From: Rana temporaria
Lineage: Eukaryota; Chordata; Amphibia; Anura; Ranidae
DNA: 64,000 bases
Direction of reading: 5' to 3'
NCBI RefSeq assembly: GCF_905171775.1
Contig: NC_053495.1
Span: forward strand, 109,030,909-109,094,908
The notes below the pieces were generated by a model, which did not search any database, was not told the origin of the DNA, and saw nothing but the letters and a program-made list of their open reading frames with translations. The position numbers and the translations under genes were made by a program. The first letter of the stretch is position 1. The number at the start of each line of letters is the position of its first letter. Shown in pieces: positions 11,085 to 21,889 of this stretch.

Positions 11085-12498
11085 TACGTATTCTCCTACA
11101 TATTTTTGGTAAAAGAAAAAAAAAAAAAAATCGCAATAAGCGTTTATTGATTGGCAAAAGTTATATAGCTAGATTCATGAAGACTTACGATGGGCGTATC
11201 AGTAGATAGCTTAAATCGTATATTTAAGCGTATGCTCAAACTGAGATACGCTTAAATGTTGCTAAGATACAACCGCTAGGGGCGTGTACGCTGATTTACG
11301 CCTAGAATATGTAAATCGGCAAGATACGCCTATTCACGAACGTACGCTCACCCGTCGCAGTAAAGATACGCCGTTTACGTAAGGCGTTTTCAGGCGTAAA
11401 GATAAACCGCCAAAAAGATGGCGCAGCCAATGTTAAGTATGGACATCGGACAGCCGTCAAATTTTTCACGTTTTACGCCGTTTGCGTAAAACTCGTCCGT
11501 GAATGGGGCTGGGCGTAAGTTACGTTCACGTCGAAAGCATTGACTTTTTGCGACGGGATTTGGAGCATGCGCACTGGGATACGTCCACGGACGGCGCTAC
11601 GTTACGTGAGGTCACTATTAGTTTACATAAAACATGCCCACCACTTCCACATTTGAATTAGGCGGGCTTACGCCGGCCAATTTACGCTACGCCGCCGCAA
11701 CTTATGGAGCAAGTGCTTTGTGAATACTGCACTTGCCCATCTAAATTGCGGCGGCGTAGCGTAAATAACATACGCTACGCCCGCAGAAAGTTAAGCCGCC
11801 GTACGTGAATCTAGCCAATATTGTCTACAAAACGGGGGATAGTTTTATGGCATTTTTATTAATAATTTTTTTACTTGTAATGGCGGCGATCAGTGATTTT
11901 TATCGTGACTGCGACATTATGGTGAATGCATTGGACACTTTTGGCGCTACTTTGGGACCATTCATACAGCGATCAGTCCTATAAAAATGCACTGATTACT
12001 GTGTAAATGTGACTGGCAGTGAAGGGGTTAACCAGTAGGGGGCGCTGAAGGGGCTAAGTGTATCCTAGGGATGTGTTCTATGTGTTCTATAATGCTGATG
12101 TAAACAAGCATTTCCCCGTTCTGCCTAGTGACAGGACACTGAGCACTGCTCCCTGTAATCTAAAGCGGTAATCAGTGTCGTGTCACACGTAGCCCATCCC
12201 CCCAGTTAGAACACATCCCTAGGACACACTTAGCCCCTTCAGCGCCCCCTACTGGTTAACCCCTTCACTGCCAGTCACATTTACACAGTAATCAGTTCTT
12301 CCTCTCCGCGAGACGATCACGGGACTCCCGCTGGAAATCGAGTCCGCGGGACCCACAGTCACACTCACAGAGCTTGCGGCTGGCGCGCACGAGTGCCCAC
12401 AATGCCGTGTCTTAAAAGGGGACATACCCATATGTCCATATGCCCAGCCGTGCCATTCTGCCAACGTATATCGTCATGCAGCGGTCGGCAAGTGGTTA
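11085..12498. mobile_element. Composite TTAA-family element with an 88/89-bp inverted repeat
   Basis: The family motif CTACATATTTTTGGTAAAA at about 11095 and GTTAACCAGTAGGGGGCGCT at about 12030 mark a plus-oriented copy. From 12207 the sequence runs back in the opposite orientation, and the copy ends CAAGTGGTTAA at 12498. The arms 11992-12080 and 12207-12295 match at 88 of 89 positions by eye. A Harbinger MITE (11168-11817) interrupts the left part. Confidence 0.6.
11168..11817. mobile_element. Harbinger-type MITE, TSD ATA
   Basis: Ends GCTAGATTCATG and GTGAATCTAGC with ATA flanks (11165-11167 and 11818-11820). It interrupts the family sequence AAAAGTTATA / TTGTCTACAAAA, which is continuous in other copies. 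Confidence 0.75.
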
Positions 12499-13078
12499 AC
12501 AGTATTTTTAGCCGCTGACTTTTAATTTTTAGTGGGGGGCTGGAACACCACTTCAAATACTTGTAAAGGGATCCAGACTCTGCAGCCTTTCTTATTAGAA
12601 CACTGAGTACACCAGTAGAGATGGATCGAACACCCACCCTGTTTGGTTCACTGCAGAGCTCCCGAACAGGGGGAATTTCTGCCCCGAACCGCAAACTCCA
12701 TTGAAGTCTATAGAGAAATGACATGAGCAATCGAAAGTCCCCATTTTGAAGGCTTCTTTGCAAGTAATTGGCCATAAAAAAGGGTATGGGGCCTGGGTAC
12801 TACATGTATCAATGCATTTTTTTTATCGTTTTTAACCACTTCAATACAGGGCACTTATACACCTTCCTGCCCAGACCAATTTTCAGCTTTCAGCTCTCAC
12901 ACATTTTGAATGACAATTGCAACACTACCCAAACAAAATGTTTTATTTTTTTCCCAAAAATAAAGCTTTCTTTTGGTGGTATTTGATCACCTCTGGGGTT
13001 TTTATTTTTTGTGCTACATAATAATTTTGAAAAAAAAAAAATCTTTGTTTCTGCTACAAAACGTTGTAAATAAGTAGG

Positions 13079-13890
13079 TGTTAAGACCTGCAGTGGTTAT
13101 GGTACTGCGGCCTTCTTTCCATCCCTCTATCGCCAAGCACAAGTGATTATCGCTACCATAGGAGGTAGAGGAATAGTGGAGATGAATGCAGTTTCCAGGA
13201 TGATTCTCCCAATGGTTCGAATGTTCCCCCCAAACATGAGCCAAGACTTCATGAAGAGTGTACCAGGCATAGAACATCTTTATTGAGAAGGCAGGCTCTT
13301 ATATACACCAAAAAGAATACTTGCAGTATTTAGATGGACAATGACACACTCCACCCACAACATCATACAATGGGAACTAACAAGCCTCCAATACACATCT
13401 TTTAGGAGACAGACATTTTGTCTCCGAGATAATCTACATGAGCTAATTACTAATCATTTACCCAGACAAGGTGACTCCGAGATAAGCTCTTCTCACCTGC
13501 TATACAATACACATTTATCATCAATAGAAATTCACACAATACGGTGTCCATTAGCATCACACAATGAAAGGTTCTTGAGAGCCAGACTAAGGTTTATTTA
13601 CATGACAGTAGCAGACAACATTACCATAGCAAGCTTTTATAGTACACCCGCCCTCTCTCTGCCTGGGAGATATTGAGATCAGTTAAGGAATAAACCAATT
13701 ATCTCCAGGCCGAGAGCACACAATTTTCCCAAAAGTTGGAACACCCCTTTCCACACAAGGTATTCCTACAATTACATATCCCCTGGGGGACCAACATATC
13801 CAAATTTCACCCAGATCGGTCCAGGGGTTCTTAAAAAAAAAAAAAAAAAAACCTATGAGAAAATACAGAATAAAGTCTATTCTCTTCACA
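13079..13890 (-). mobile_element. Solo LTR, TSD GTAGG
   Basis: It begins TGTTAAGACC and ends CTTCACA, so it has TGT/ACA ends, and is flanked by a perfect 5-bp GTAGG duplication (13074-13078 and 13891-13895). On the minus strand a TATATAAGAG box (about 13296-13305) is followed about 15 bp later by AATAAAG (13278-13284), the promoter and polyadenylation layout of an LTR. Downstream the minus strand reads CTTGGCTCATGT, also found at the equivalent place in the LTR at 61785-62243, so the two LTRs are related. No internal region remains. Confidence 0.8.
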
Positions 13891-13894
13891 GTAG

Positions 13895-14500
13895 GTTTTC
13901 TCCTTCACTGATGGGCACTAATGAGGCTGTGCTGACGGGCACTAATGAGGAAGTACTGATTGGCACTGATGAGGTGGCACTTATATGCAGCACTGATAGG
14001 TGGCACTGATATACAGCACTAATGGGCACTGATAGGTGGCACTGGAGGGCGCGAATAGGCAGCACTGATGGGCACTGATAGGTGGCACTGGTATACAGCA
14101 CTGATGGGCACTCATAGGCAGCACTGATAGGTGGCATGAATAGGCAGCACTGATAGGCACTGGTGAGGCTGCGCTGATAGGCACTGGTGAGGCGGTACTG
14201 ATTGGCACTGGTGAGGTGCCACTGATGAGGTAGCACTTATATGCAGCACTGATAAGCAGCACTGATGGGCACTCATACGTGGCACTTATAGGTGGCACTG
14301 AAGAGCACACATAGGCAGCACTGATGGGCACAAATAGATGGCACTGATGAGCACTCATATGCGGCACTGGAGGGCACAAATAGGCAGCATTTATGGGAGG
14401 CACTGATGGATGGTACTGTTAGGCAGCACTGATCAAAGGCGCTGGCAGGCTTAACTGATGGGCACAGAGTGCCATCCCTGATGGGCAACGATTGCCATTC
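13895..14500 (-). repeat. Degenerate tandem repeat (GGCACTGAT type)
   Basis: Units such as GGCAGCACTGAT and GGTGGCACTGATGG repeat with variation, the reverse complement of the array at 612-1070. The minus-strand open frames here (repeated CHLSVPISA-type peptides) are repeat artefacts, not genes. Confidence 0.8.
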
Positions 14501-14956
14501 CTGGTGCGCTCTAGTGGGCTTACCTGGTGGTCATTGGTTGGGCATTCCTTGGTGGTCCTGATTGGGCATCCTTGGTGGGGGGGGATTTCACTGATAATCA
14601 ATCCTGTCAGGAGAGCAGCTGATCGACTCTCCTCTATTCCGTCTCTCAGCACGAGTGGAGGAAAAGCCAATACAAGGCTTTTCCTGTTTACACTGTGATT
14701 GGACACAGCTGATCACATGGTAAAGAGCCTCCGATCGCTGCACTGCGCGCCCACGTGGGCTAACACGCTGGCTTGTTATCCTGCTGGATGTCATTTGATG
14801 CCCTGTCAGGATAGCTAAACCACTTCCCGACCGTCATTCTGTTATAGGCCAGGTGAGAAGTGGTTAAAGGAGCAGTAATTTTAGTGATTTTTAGAGTGAA
14901 ACAATAAAAATTAAAAATGCCTTTTTTAAATATAGTGACTGGAGGGTCCCCTTAGA

Positions 14957-15255
14957 CCCCTTTCACACTGAGGAGTTTTTCAGGCGGTACAGCGCTAAAA
15001 ATAGCGCTGCTATACCGCCTGAAAACTCCTGCACTGCATACTCAATGTGAAAGCCCGAGGCGATGCGCTGGCGGGAGAGAAAAAAAATCTCCTGCCAGCA
15101 GCATCTTTGGGGCGGTGAGAGGAGTGGCGTGTATGCCGCTCCTTCCCATGTAAAACAATGGGAAACCGCAGAGGCGCATTGCGGGCGGTATTAACCCTTT
15201 ATCGGCCGCAAGCGGGGGTTAATACCGCACCGCTAGCGGCCGAATCCCTCGGCAA
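14957..15255. repeat. Dispersed repeat related to the window's first 111 bp
   Basis: AGACCCCTTTCACACTGAGG followed by a GCGCTAAAAATAGCGC hairpin is the reverse complement of 1-111. It continues with GGCGGTA-rich sequence to about 15255. Confidence 0.55.
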
Positions 15256-15259
15256 ATCC

Positions 15260-15971
15260 GACGGTATAGCGTGTTTATATTCATGTTCTTTTTGTGGTAT
15301 TTGATAACCTCTTTGTTTTTTTATTTTTTACGCTATGAACAAAAAAAGAGCGACAATTTTGAAAATATATATATTTTTTACTATAATAAATACCCCCCCA
15401 ATATAAAAAAAACAAAATTTCTTACTCCGTTTAGGCCGCTATATATTCGTCTACATATTTTTGGTGTAAAAAACCTGCAATAAGCGTATATTGATTGGTT
15501 TGCGACTTTGCGCAAAAGTTATAGCGTCTACAAAATAGGGAATAGATTCATGCCATTTTTATTATTATTTTTTTTTACTAGTAATGGCAGCGATCTGGGA
15601 TTTTTTGCAAGGGGTGAGATATTGCGGCAGACAGATCGGACACTTTTGACACATTTTTGGGACCATTGACATCTAGAGCGATCAGTGCTATAAAAAATGC
15701 ACTGATTACTGTGTAAATATCACTGGTAGGGAAGGGGTTAACACTAGGGGGAGATCAAGGGGTTAACTGTGTTCCCTGCTAAGTGTTTCTAACTGTGGGG
15801 GGGATGTGACATACTAGAGGAGGAGCCAGATTGCTGTTTCTACTTAGTAGCAACACACAATTATGTCTCCCGCCGTGCAGCACGCGCGTCTGCTATGGGT
15901 CTCACGGTGATTCGTTGGAACATGCCGACCTGCCGCCGTATAATGACGGCGGCTGGTCGGCAAGTGGTTAA
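15260..15971 (+). mobile_element. Truncated TTAA-family element
   Basis: It contains the family core (TTTGTGGTATTTGATAACCTC at 15290, CAATAAGCGTATATTGATTGG at 15477, GAAGGGGTTAAC at 15731) and ends CAAGTGGTTAA at 15971. The left end is missing. Confidence 0.65.
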
Positions 15972-17249
15972 ACATTCAAACAAAAAAGTCCATTGTGATA
16001 AGCAAGTGGTTAACCACTTAAGGACCAAGCCTCTTTCTGAGATTTGGTGTTTACAAGTTAAAAACATTTTTTTTTTTTTGCTAGAAAATTATTTAGAACC
16101 CAAAACATTATGGGCTAGATTCAGTATTGATTTACGCCGGCGTAGCTATAGATATACGCCACGTAAATTCAAAGCTGCGCCGGCGTATCTTCTTTCTGTA
16201 TTCAGAAAGCAAGATACGCCGAAATTAGCCTAAGATCCATATTTACGCCGGCCGCTAGGTGGCGCTTCCGTCGTTTTCGGCGTAGAATATGCAAATGACC
16301 TAGATACGCAGATTCACAAACGTACGTGCGCCTGGTGGAATTGTTTTACATAGTTTGCGTAAGGCATTTCTGGCTTAACGTTGCATGTTAAGTATGGACG
16401 TCGTTCCCGCGTCGAATTTTGAATTTTTTTTATTTTTTTTTTATTTTAAAGAGGAATTTATTGAAAGGCAGTACAATACAGCAAAAATTCCCCATTTCAC
16501 TCTGGGGTACATTACATTGTACAAATTGACAAATGCAAATAAGTGAATGAGCAAAAAACATCACAATATACGGACAAAGGAAAAAATAAGAATGCTCATT
16601 TACTAAATAAAAAATAAATAAAAAGAAAAATAAACTGACCGTTTCTTAGTATGAAGATGAGGACGATTACTAAGAACTTCATCGGTCTTAAACTGTACTA
16701 TCAAACCGTATTGAGGGGAACCTCCGAGGAGGACCGGAGGAAAAAAAATAAAAAAGAATCGTCGAGCCAGACACCCCTACTGGGGACACATATGTCTGAG
16801 GTCAACTAAGTGTACCTCCTCACTAGGCTCCCCCCTTCTAAAGGGTTCGCTCACCAGGCCCCAGAATACCAGAAATCTCTGGAGCCCAGGAAGCAAACCA
16901 ATTAAAAAAGAAATAGCCGATTGACATTCAGACGTTCCCATGAAAATGAAGAAGAGCGAACCAACACTGTTCAAGGGTCCCCACAAGGGAACAGATCCCA
17001 AGTAGCGAATCTCGGACAACTATGCACAAAGTAGTATCTAACCAAAGTTTCCAATTAGCAAATTTACCAGAATGAGAAAAAAAAGAAAAGTGCCGAAAAG
17101 AGAAAGAGAAAAAATAAATAGAAAAAGGGTGATACAGAAAGAGCCAGCTTACGACCTACACAATATTGCTCTCACGTGAATCAGTAATACCAGGTATCAA
17201 TGGTATTCCCACATAATCAGCCCAGGGCTCCCACGTTGCCTCAAACGTT

Positions 17250-17503
17250 TTGGTGGAGTTCGTCATCGAGCTAGCTAATTTTTCCTGTGACATTATCCAG
17301 GATATCTTTCTTTTCGCTGCAGTTATTGATACATTCGGTAGTTTTCAGGCCTTAGCTATGATCATTTTTGCTCCTAGCAGCATAAATGCTATAAATTTTC
17401 GGGAAAATTTTGAAATCTTAGGAATGAAAGCGTTCAATAAAGCTATTTGAGGGGACTGTATCACTAAAGTACCCGAAACCTTCCGAATAAGGCTAAACAT
17501 TTT
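17250..17503 (-). pseudogene. LINE ORF2 C-terminal remnant beyond the Harbinger insertion
   Basis: The minus strand reads a short stretch of L1/Tx1-type C-terminal protein (MFSLIRKVSGTL and, later, PQIALLNAF), continuing the fragment at 21890-22800 after removal of the Harbinger transposon. The rest of 16447-17249 looks like 3' untranslated LINE sequence, with no recognised gene. Confidence 0.55.
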
Positions 17504-18242
17504 GGGCCAAATTCTCAAAACCATGTGTAAATTTAGGATTATCTAACTTATGTCATTTAAGTTACGGCGCCCTAAGTTGGTGTCGTAACTACCGTATTCT
17601 CAGTGCATTTGCGCACAAAACTGCGCCATCCTTAACTTAAGTTTCAATGCGTAAGGCGTGGTTATGGCAAGTGGGAATGAAGTGGGCGTGCTTCATTGTA
17701 ATGAGCCGTGACCCCATGCAAATGAAGTGCCGGCCGTACTGCGCATGCGCGCACGAATCTGGACCTCAATGCGCATGTGCAGAACTTTGGTCAGCGCAAT
17801 CAGTGAGATAGGTAAAAGGCCAAGCGTACTTAGTTTGAAGATCGCCCTGTGTTTAAATAGCCCCAGTCAAACAGACTTCAATTGCAAAAGTATTTCCCTG
17901 TGTTCCCTTCCTAAAGCAAGTTGCTTCTGCTTTGAACGTTTGTCAGTGTTTGTTGGTAAGATTGTTTTGTGAGAAAAGTGTTTGTGGAGTTGGAGGGTAT
18001 AGTTGGTGTTTGTTTTTGCTAATTTGTTTTTTGTTTTGATTGGTTGCCTGTTTGTTTTTCCTAATAGTTTTTTTTTGGTTTTGTTTATATTTTTTGTTTT
18101 CCATTTTTGCCTGTTTGTTTTCGAATTAATAGTAGCTGTCTGTCTATTTTTTATTTTGGCTTGTTTGTATTTTCTTTGGTGTGTGTGTGTGTATTGTTGT
18201 TTGTTTGTTGGGTGAGTTCCCTGTTGCTGGGTGTTGTCTGTC

Positions 18243-19873
18243 ATGGCTCCCAAGCGCAGGAAGCTAAATTTTTCACCGGCAGAGAAGCATATACTTGCTC
18301 AGGGCGTCATTAAATTTGGGCGATTTCTCCATGGCCCTGAGAGCCACACCACCACCCCGGCCAGGAGGAAGGAGATCCTTCAAAAGATCACCGATCGGAT
18401 CAATGCGGCGGGGGGGGGGGGAGACCAGGACCATCGCTGGAGTTCAAAAAAAAATAAATGACTTGAGGAGCGTGTCCCGGAACAAGCTGGCAACGCTGCA
18501 TGCCCATACCAGGGGCACTGGAGGAGGGGGACCCTGCCCAGTCAGGATGAGTGAGGAGGAATGGGCAGTGGCCCAGTGTTTCCATCCACAGCAGGTGGTG
18601 GGCCTGCCTGGCTTTGACAATGATCCTCTTATGAGGACAGGTAATTTTTAGGAATTTCTATCTGGTGATTAGCATGTGTGGGTGGGGGAAGGGAAGATGT
18701 GCCAAGTGTATGGATCCAACAACCTGTGATTGTTTTGTGTCCTCCCCAGATGGCCAGGAGGTTGCAGCCCCATCAGCCCAGGAGGTGGCAGCCCCATCAG
18801 CCCAGGAGGTGGCAGCCCCATCAGCCCAGGAGGTGGCAGCCCCATCCACGCAGGAGGTGGCAGCCCCATCAGGTCAGGAGGTTGCAGGCCCATCAGGTCA
18901 GGAGGTTGCAGGCCCATCAGGGCAGGCTGCTGCACCACCCCCAAGACAGGCTCATGCAGAGTCCCAAGAAGGGCAGGATTCGCCATGGGAGGGGAGTGCC
19001 CACAACTCCCCTAATTTGGATGTTGAGTGGGAGGAGGATGAGGGGGAGGAAGATGACAATATTCTGATTGGGCAGGAAATAATGATGGGCCAAGATATGA
19101 CCTTTGAATCATCCCCTGAGGGAACCCCACAGGCGCCCAGAAGTCAGGCCACCATCATGGGTCGCCCCTTCCAACCCTCCTCCAACATGCAGCAGCACCC
19201 ATGGCTCACTCCAACTCCTCCTCCAAGGCCACAAGCCTCAGGGGCAAGTAGGATGCCGACCCCTGAAAACAGGGGGGGGTTGGTGCGTCTGCCGGTCAGT
19301 CTGTTGAGGGACAATGTCCGGCAGACCCGCAGTCTGTCTGCAATACAAAAAACTATGAGCAAGGTGGAGCGCAGCCTGGGTGCAATGAGGGAGTCACTGG
19401 GTGACGTGGCCACCAACTCCGTGGGGGTCATCACCTGTTTGTGGGACCTGAGGAACGCCACAACAGGTGTGGCCCAGGAGGTGACTGCCCTCACCCAGGC
19501 TGTGCAGGCCAATACCCGGGCTGTGCAGGCCAATACGGCTGACATAACTTCCTGTCTGACAAGGATAGCCGTTGCCTTGGAGGGAAGGCCAGCAGGAGGA
19601 CAGACACCAGGGGAGGCTGCTTCCTCCCCTGTACAGTCCCCCCGCCCTGAAAATACTCCCTCCCCTGCACAGTCCCCCCCCCTGAAAATACTCCCTCCCC
19701 TGCACAGACCCCCCCCCGTGAAGATCCCCCAGTCGGCCGTGGCCGTCCCCGTGGCCGTCCCCGTGCCCGTCCCCGTGACCGTGCCCGTGCCCGTGGGCAG
19801 CCCAGAAGGAGCACTCGGCAACATCCATAATTTGCAGGGGTACTTTTTTTTTTTTTTTACACTGTACTTATGA
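18243..19873 (+). CDS. Harbinger Myb/SANT-like DNA-binding protein (two exons, frame broken at G12)
   Basis: In Harbinger transposons this partner protein binds the transposon ends and helps bring the transposase to the nucleus (known for the family). I start it at ATG 18243 (MAPKRRKLNFSPAEKHIL). A Myb/SANT-like domain of the NAIF1 type covers about residues 8-95 and ends in VQKKINDLRSVSRNKLATL. A G12 tract (18410-18421) puts the two halves of this domain in different frames; one base gained or lost there, or an assembly error, would explain it. A GT-AG intron fits at 18641-18749, giving in-frame joining to DGQEVAAPS. Exon 2 begins with seven 24-bp units encoding EVAAPSAQ-like octapeptides, then an acidic patch (EWEEDEGEEDDN), a probable helical segment around SKVERSLGAMRESLGDVATN, and a proline/valine-rich tail. 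The stop at 19871 follows a T run, so the true 3' end may differ. Confidence 0.7.
18641..18749 (+). other. Predicted intron in the Harbinger Myb-like gene
   Basis: GAGGACAG precedes GTAATTTTT at 18641, and CCTCCCCAG ends at 18749. Splicing joins an open frame to an open frame, and stop codons lie within the segment in the frame of exon 1. Confidence 0.65.
18759..18928 (+). repeat. 24-bp coding minisatellite, about seven units
   Basis: The unit GAGGTGGCAGCCCCATCAGC plus CCAG repeats in frame, with three identical-type units followed by diverging ones (TCCACG, TCAGGT, TCAGGG variants). It encodes E-V-A-[AG]-P-S-[ATG]-Q repeats in the Myb-like protein. Confidence 0.9.
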
Positions 19874-20317
19874 TTTGGTATATGTGTGTGAATGATGTGT
19901 GAATGTGGGGGGATGGCATTCCTGAAAACATAAGGGTGTCACCCTCAGTTTTGGTGGAGTAGGGATCCCCAGGACCAGGGAGAAGTCATCCTAGGTTCCT
20001 GAATGGTGTATGAATGCACAGTGACATAATTGGAGCCGTGGCGGGGCGTTACTGCTCCCAAGTACCAAAGGGGGGGGGGTACTTGGATCTAATCCAATTC
20101 GATGTGCATGTGATGTGTCTGTGCTAGGGACCACAGTGACGTGCATTCATGCATTCTCATTGTGAGATAATTAATGTGCGTTTTGTAAATAAAAATAAAC
20201 ATTCTCTTTGGCATATAAGTAATGTGCATTTATTTAACAAAATAAAGATTTAAAGGTCACATAATCTCTGTGATTTGGTCTTGGCAAATCAAAAACAAAA
20301 ATAGTATTAGGATGCAT

Positions 20318-21498
20318 TTACTGGGCAAAGATGCCTTCAGACAGTTGGCTCCTGATTGCCTGGCCCTCAGCAGACCGGGTAGAGGGGTTTGGGGGGGGGG
20401 GGTTGCCTGGGTGGGGGGTTAGGTCAGGAGATATCTCCACATGCATGCCCCTTCTTAATGCAAAATTGTGCAGTATGCAACATGCACCAATAATTTTGCA
20501 TACAAAGTCTGGGGAATACAATAGTGTACCCCCAGTCTTGTCCAGGCATCTGAATCGTGACTTTAGCATGCCAAAAGTCCGCTCTACTATAGCCCGGGTC
20601 TGGCTGTGCACCTCATTGTATTTTCGTTCTCCGGGTGTTTGGGGGTTCCTAAAGGGGGTCATCAGGTGGGGTCCCAATGCATATCCTGAGTCACCTGTAA
20701 GGGAAAAGACAGGAGGATATTAGTCATGCATGTGCCCCTTGTGATGTCTCCATCATGGGGGGGGCATACCTGACACCAATGTCACTCACCAATCAGCCAG
20801 CTGTCTCCATACACGTTCATCTCAAAGTCTCTGTAGATCTTGGTCTGCCTTAGTATGAAACTATCATGGCACGAGCCGGGAAACTTGGCACAAACGTGCC
20901 AGATGAGGCCATGTGCATCTACGATCATCTGGACATTGATCGAATGCCAGCCTTTCCTGTTTCTGAACAGGTGTTCAGTATCATGGGGGGGCTGGAGTGC
21001 CACATGGGTGCAGTCAATCGCCCCGATGATCTTAGGAAAGCCAGCAATATTGTAAAAGTCTGTCATTGCTTGCACACGCTGGTCCTCCTGGGTGGGCATG
21101 ACAAACTGGTGGCTCATGCGCCGCAGTATGGCAGGGACCACCTGATGTAGGCATTTACTCATGGTTGACTGCACCATCCCAGCCACACCTCCAGATGCTC
21201 GCTGGAATGAGCCACTCGCTAAAAAATGGAGGGTTGCCATAACTTTTTCAAGAGGTGTCAGGGCATGGGAACGTAGGGTTGGGGCGATTAGATCCTCATG
21301 AAGGAGTTGGGTGATCTCCAGGATGGCCTCCCTATCAAATCGGTAGTTGCCGATGACCTCATAAACTGGCATTTGCCAAATATCACGGCGTGGCCGATAA
21401 ACACGCGCCTGTGCCCTCATCCTCCTCCTCTGTGCCCTCCTCCTCCTTTGTGCCTGTAAGGCAGCAAGTGCCGTCAAAATCATTGCTGGTCCTGGCAT
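20318..21498 (-). CDS. HARBI1-like Harbinger transposase (two exons, apparently intact)
   Basis: A DDE-type nuclease that cuts and pastes Harbinger DNA. Exon 1 (21498-20790) runs from MPGPAMILTALAALQ through an arginine-rich segment (QRRRRAQRRRMRAQ, probably nuclear targeting or DNA contact), a helix-turn-helix-like region (ALTPLEKVMATLHFLASGS) and the first catalytic Asp in GAIDCTHV. A minus-strand intron with GTGAGT donor and TTACAG acceptor (20789-20695) joins WLIG to DSGYALGPHL, giving the second catalytic Asp. Exon 2 (20694-20318) contains the third residue, Glu in ERTFGMLKSRFRCL, and ends in FAQ. Joined length is 1086 nt, 361 residues plus stop, about the usual size for HARBI1 (roughly 350). 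No stop or frameshift is seen. Whether it is expressed is unknown. Confidence 0.9.
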
Positions 21499-21889
21499 TT
21501 TTCAAAAACAACCTTCACAACTAGAGCTGTAACCTCTAGTCACTTCCTTCTGCAAACCCTTCCACAGCATGTGTAAAATTAGGGCTGGTTTTATAATGTG
21601 GAAATTTAGTCAGAAAAACTAACAGGTGCGCACAGGGCGGAAAATAGGGCACACACACTTAATTCTGAGAATCGCCCTAACTCCCTCATTTGCATCTTTG
21701 CCTATCAAAAACAGCGGCGAGCCTAGCGTAATTTGTGCCCGGGAATGCGCAGGTGTAACTAATTTAAGTACGGCTGAAAATACGGAAATCTTTGCTTAAG
21801 TCGTTTTGACGATCGCGCGCAAATATACGCGCCGTGTAAAATTAGAAAAATGGAGTTAAGTCTGCGTATCTCTTTTGAGAATTTGGCCC

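Larger units (their letters stand above)
12832..14867 (-). mobile_element. TTAA-flanked element carrying a solo LTR
   Basis: It starts TTAACCACTTCAATACAGGG at 12832 and ends AAGTGGTTAA at 14867, with TTAA on both sides. The core TTTTGGTGGTATTTGATCACCTC lies near 12975. Minus-oriented CACTGAT tandem repeats fill 13895-14500. An 812-bp solo LTR interrupts it at 13079-13890. A short hairpin-like repeat of the family start (AAACCACTTCCCGACC) near 14818 makes the exact right border slightly uncertain. Confidence 0.7.
17504..21889. mobile_element. Full-length Harbinger transposon, 4.4 kb, TSD TTT
   Basis: Perfect 17-bp terminal inverted repeats GGGCCAAATTCTCAAAA and TTTTGAGAATTTGGCCC bound the element, with TTT on both sides (17501-17503 and 21890-21892). 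PIF/Harbinger usually duplicates TWA, so TTT is slightly off but keeps the 3-bp length. It carries the standard two-gene set in convergent orientation: a Myb/SANT-like protein gene (plus) and a HARBI1-like transposase gene (minus). Poly(A) signals for both lie between them (AATAAA at about 20188 on plus; TTTATT at about 20229 for minus). Confidence 0.9.

Noticed and set aside
19144..19824. Long minus-strand frames opposite the Myb-like gene
   Set aside because: They are shadows of the GC-rich coding exon; the plus-strand frame has the splice sites and the known domain.
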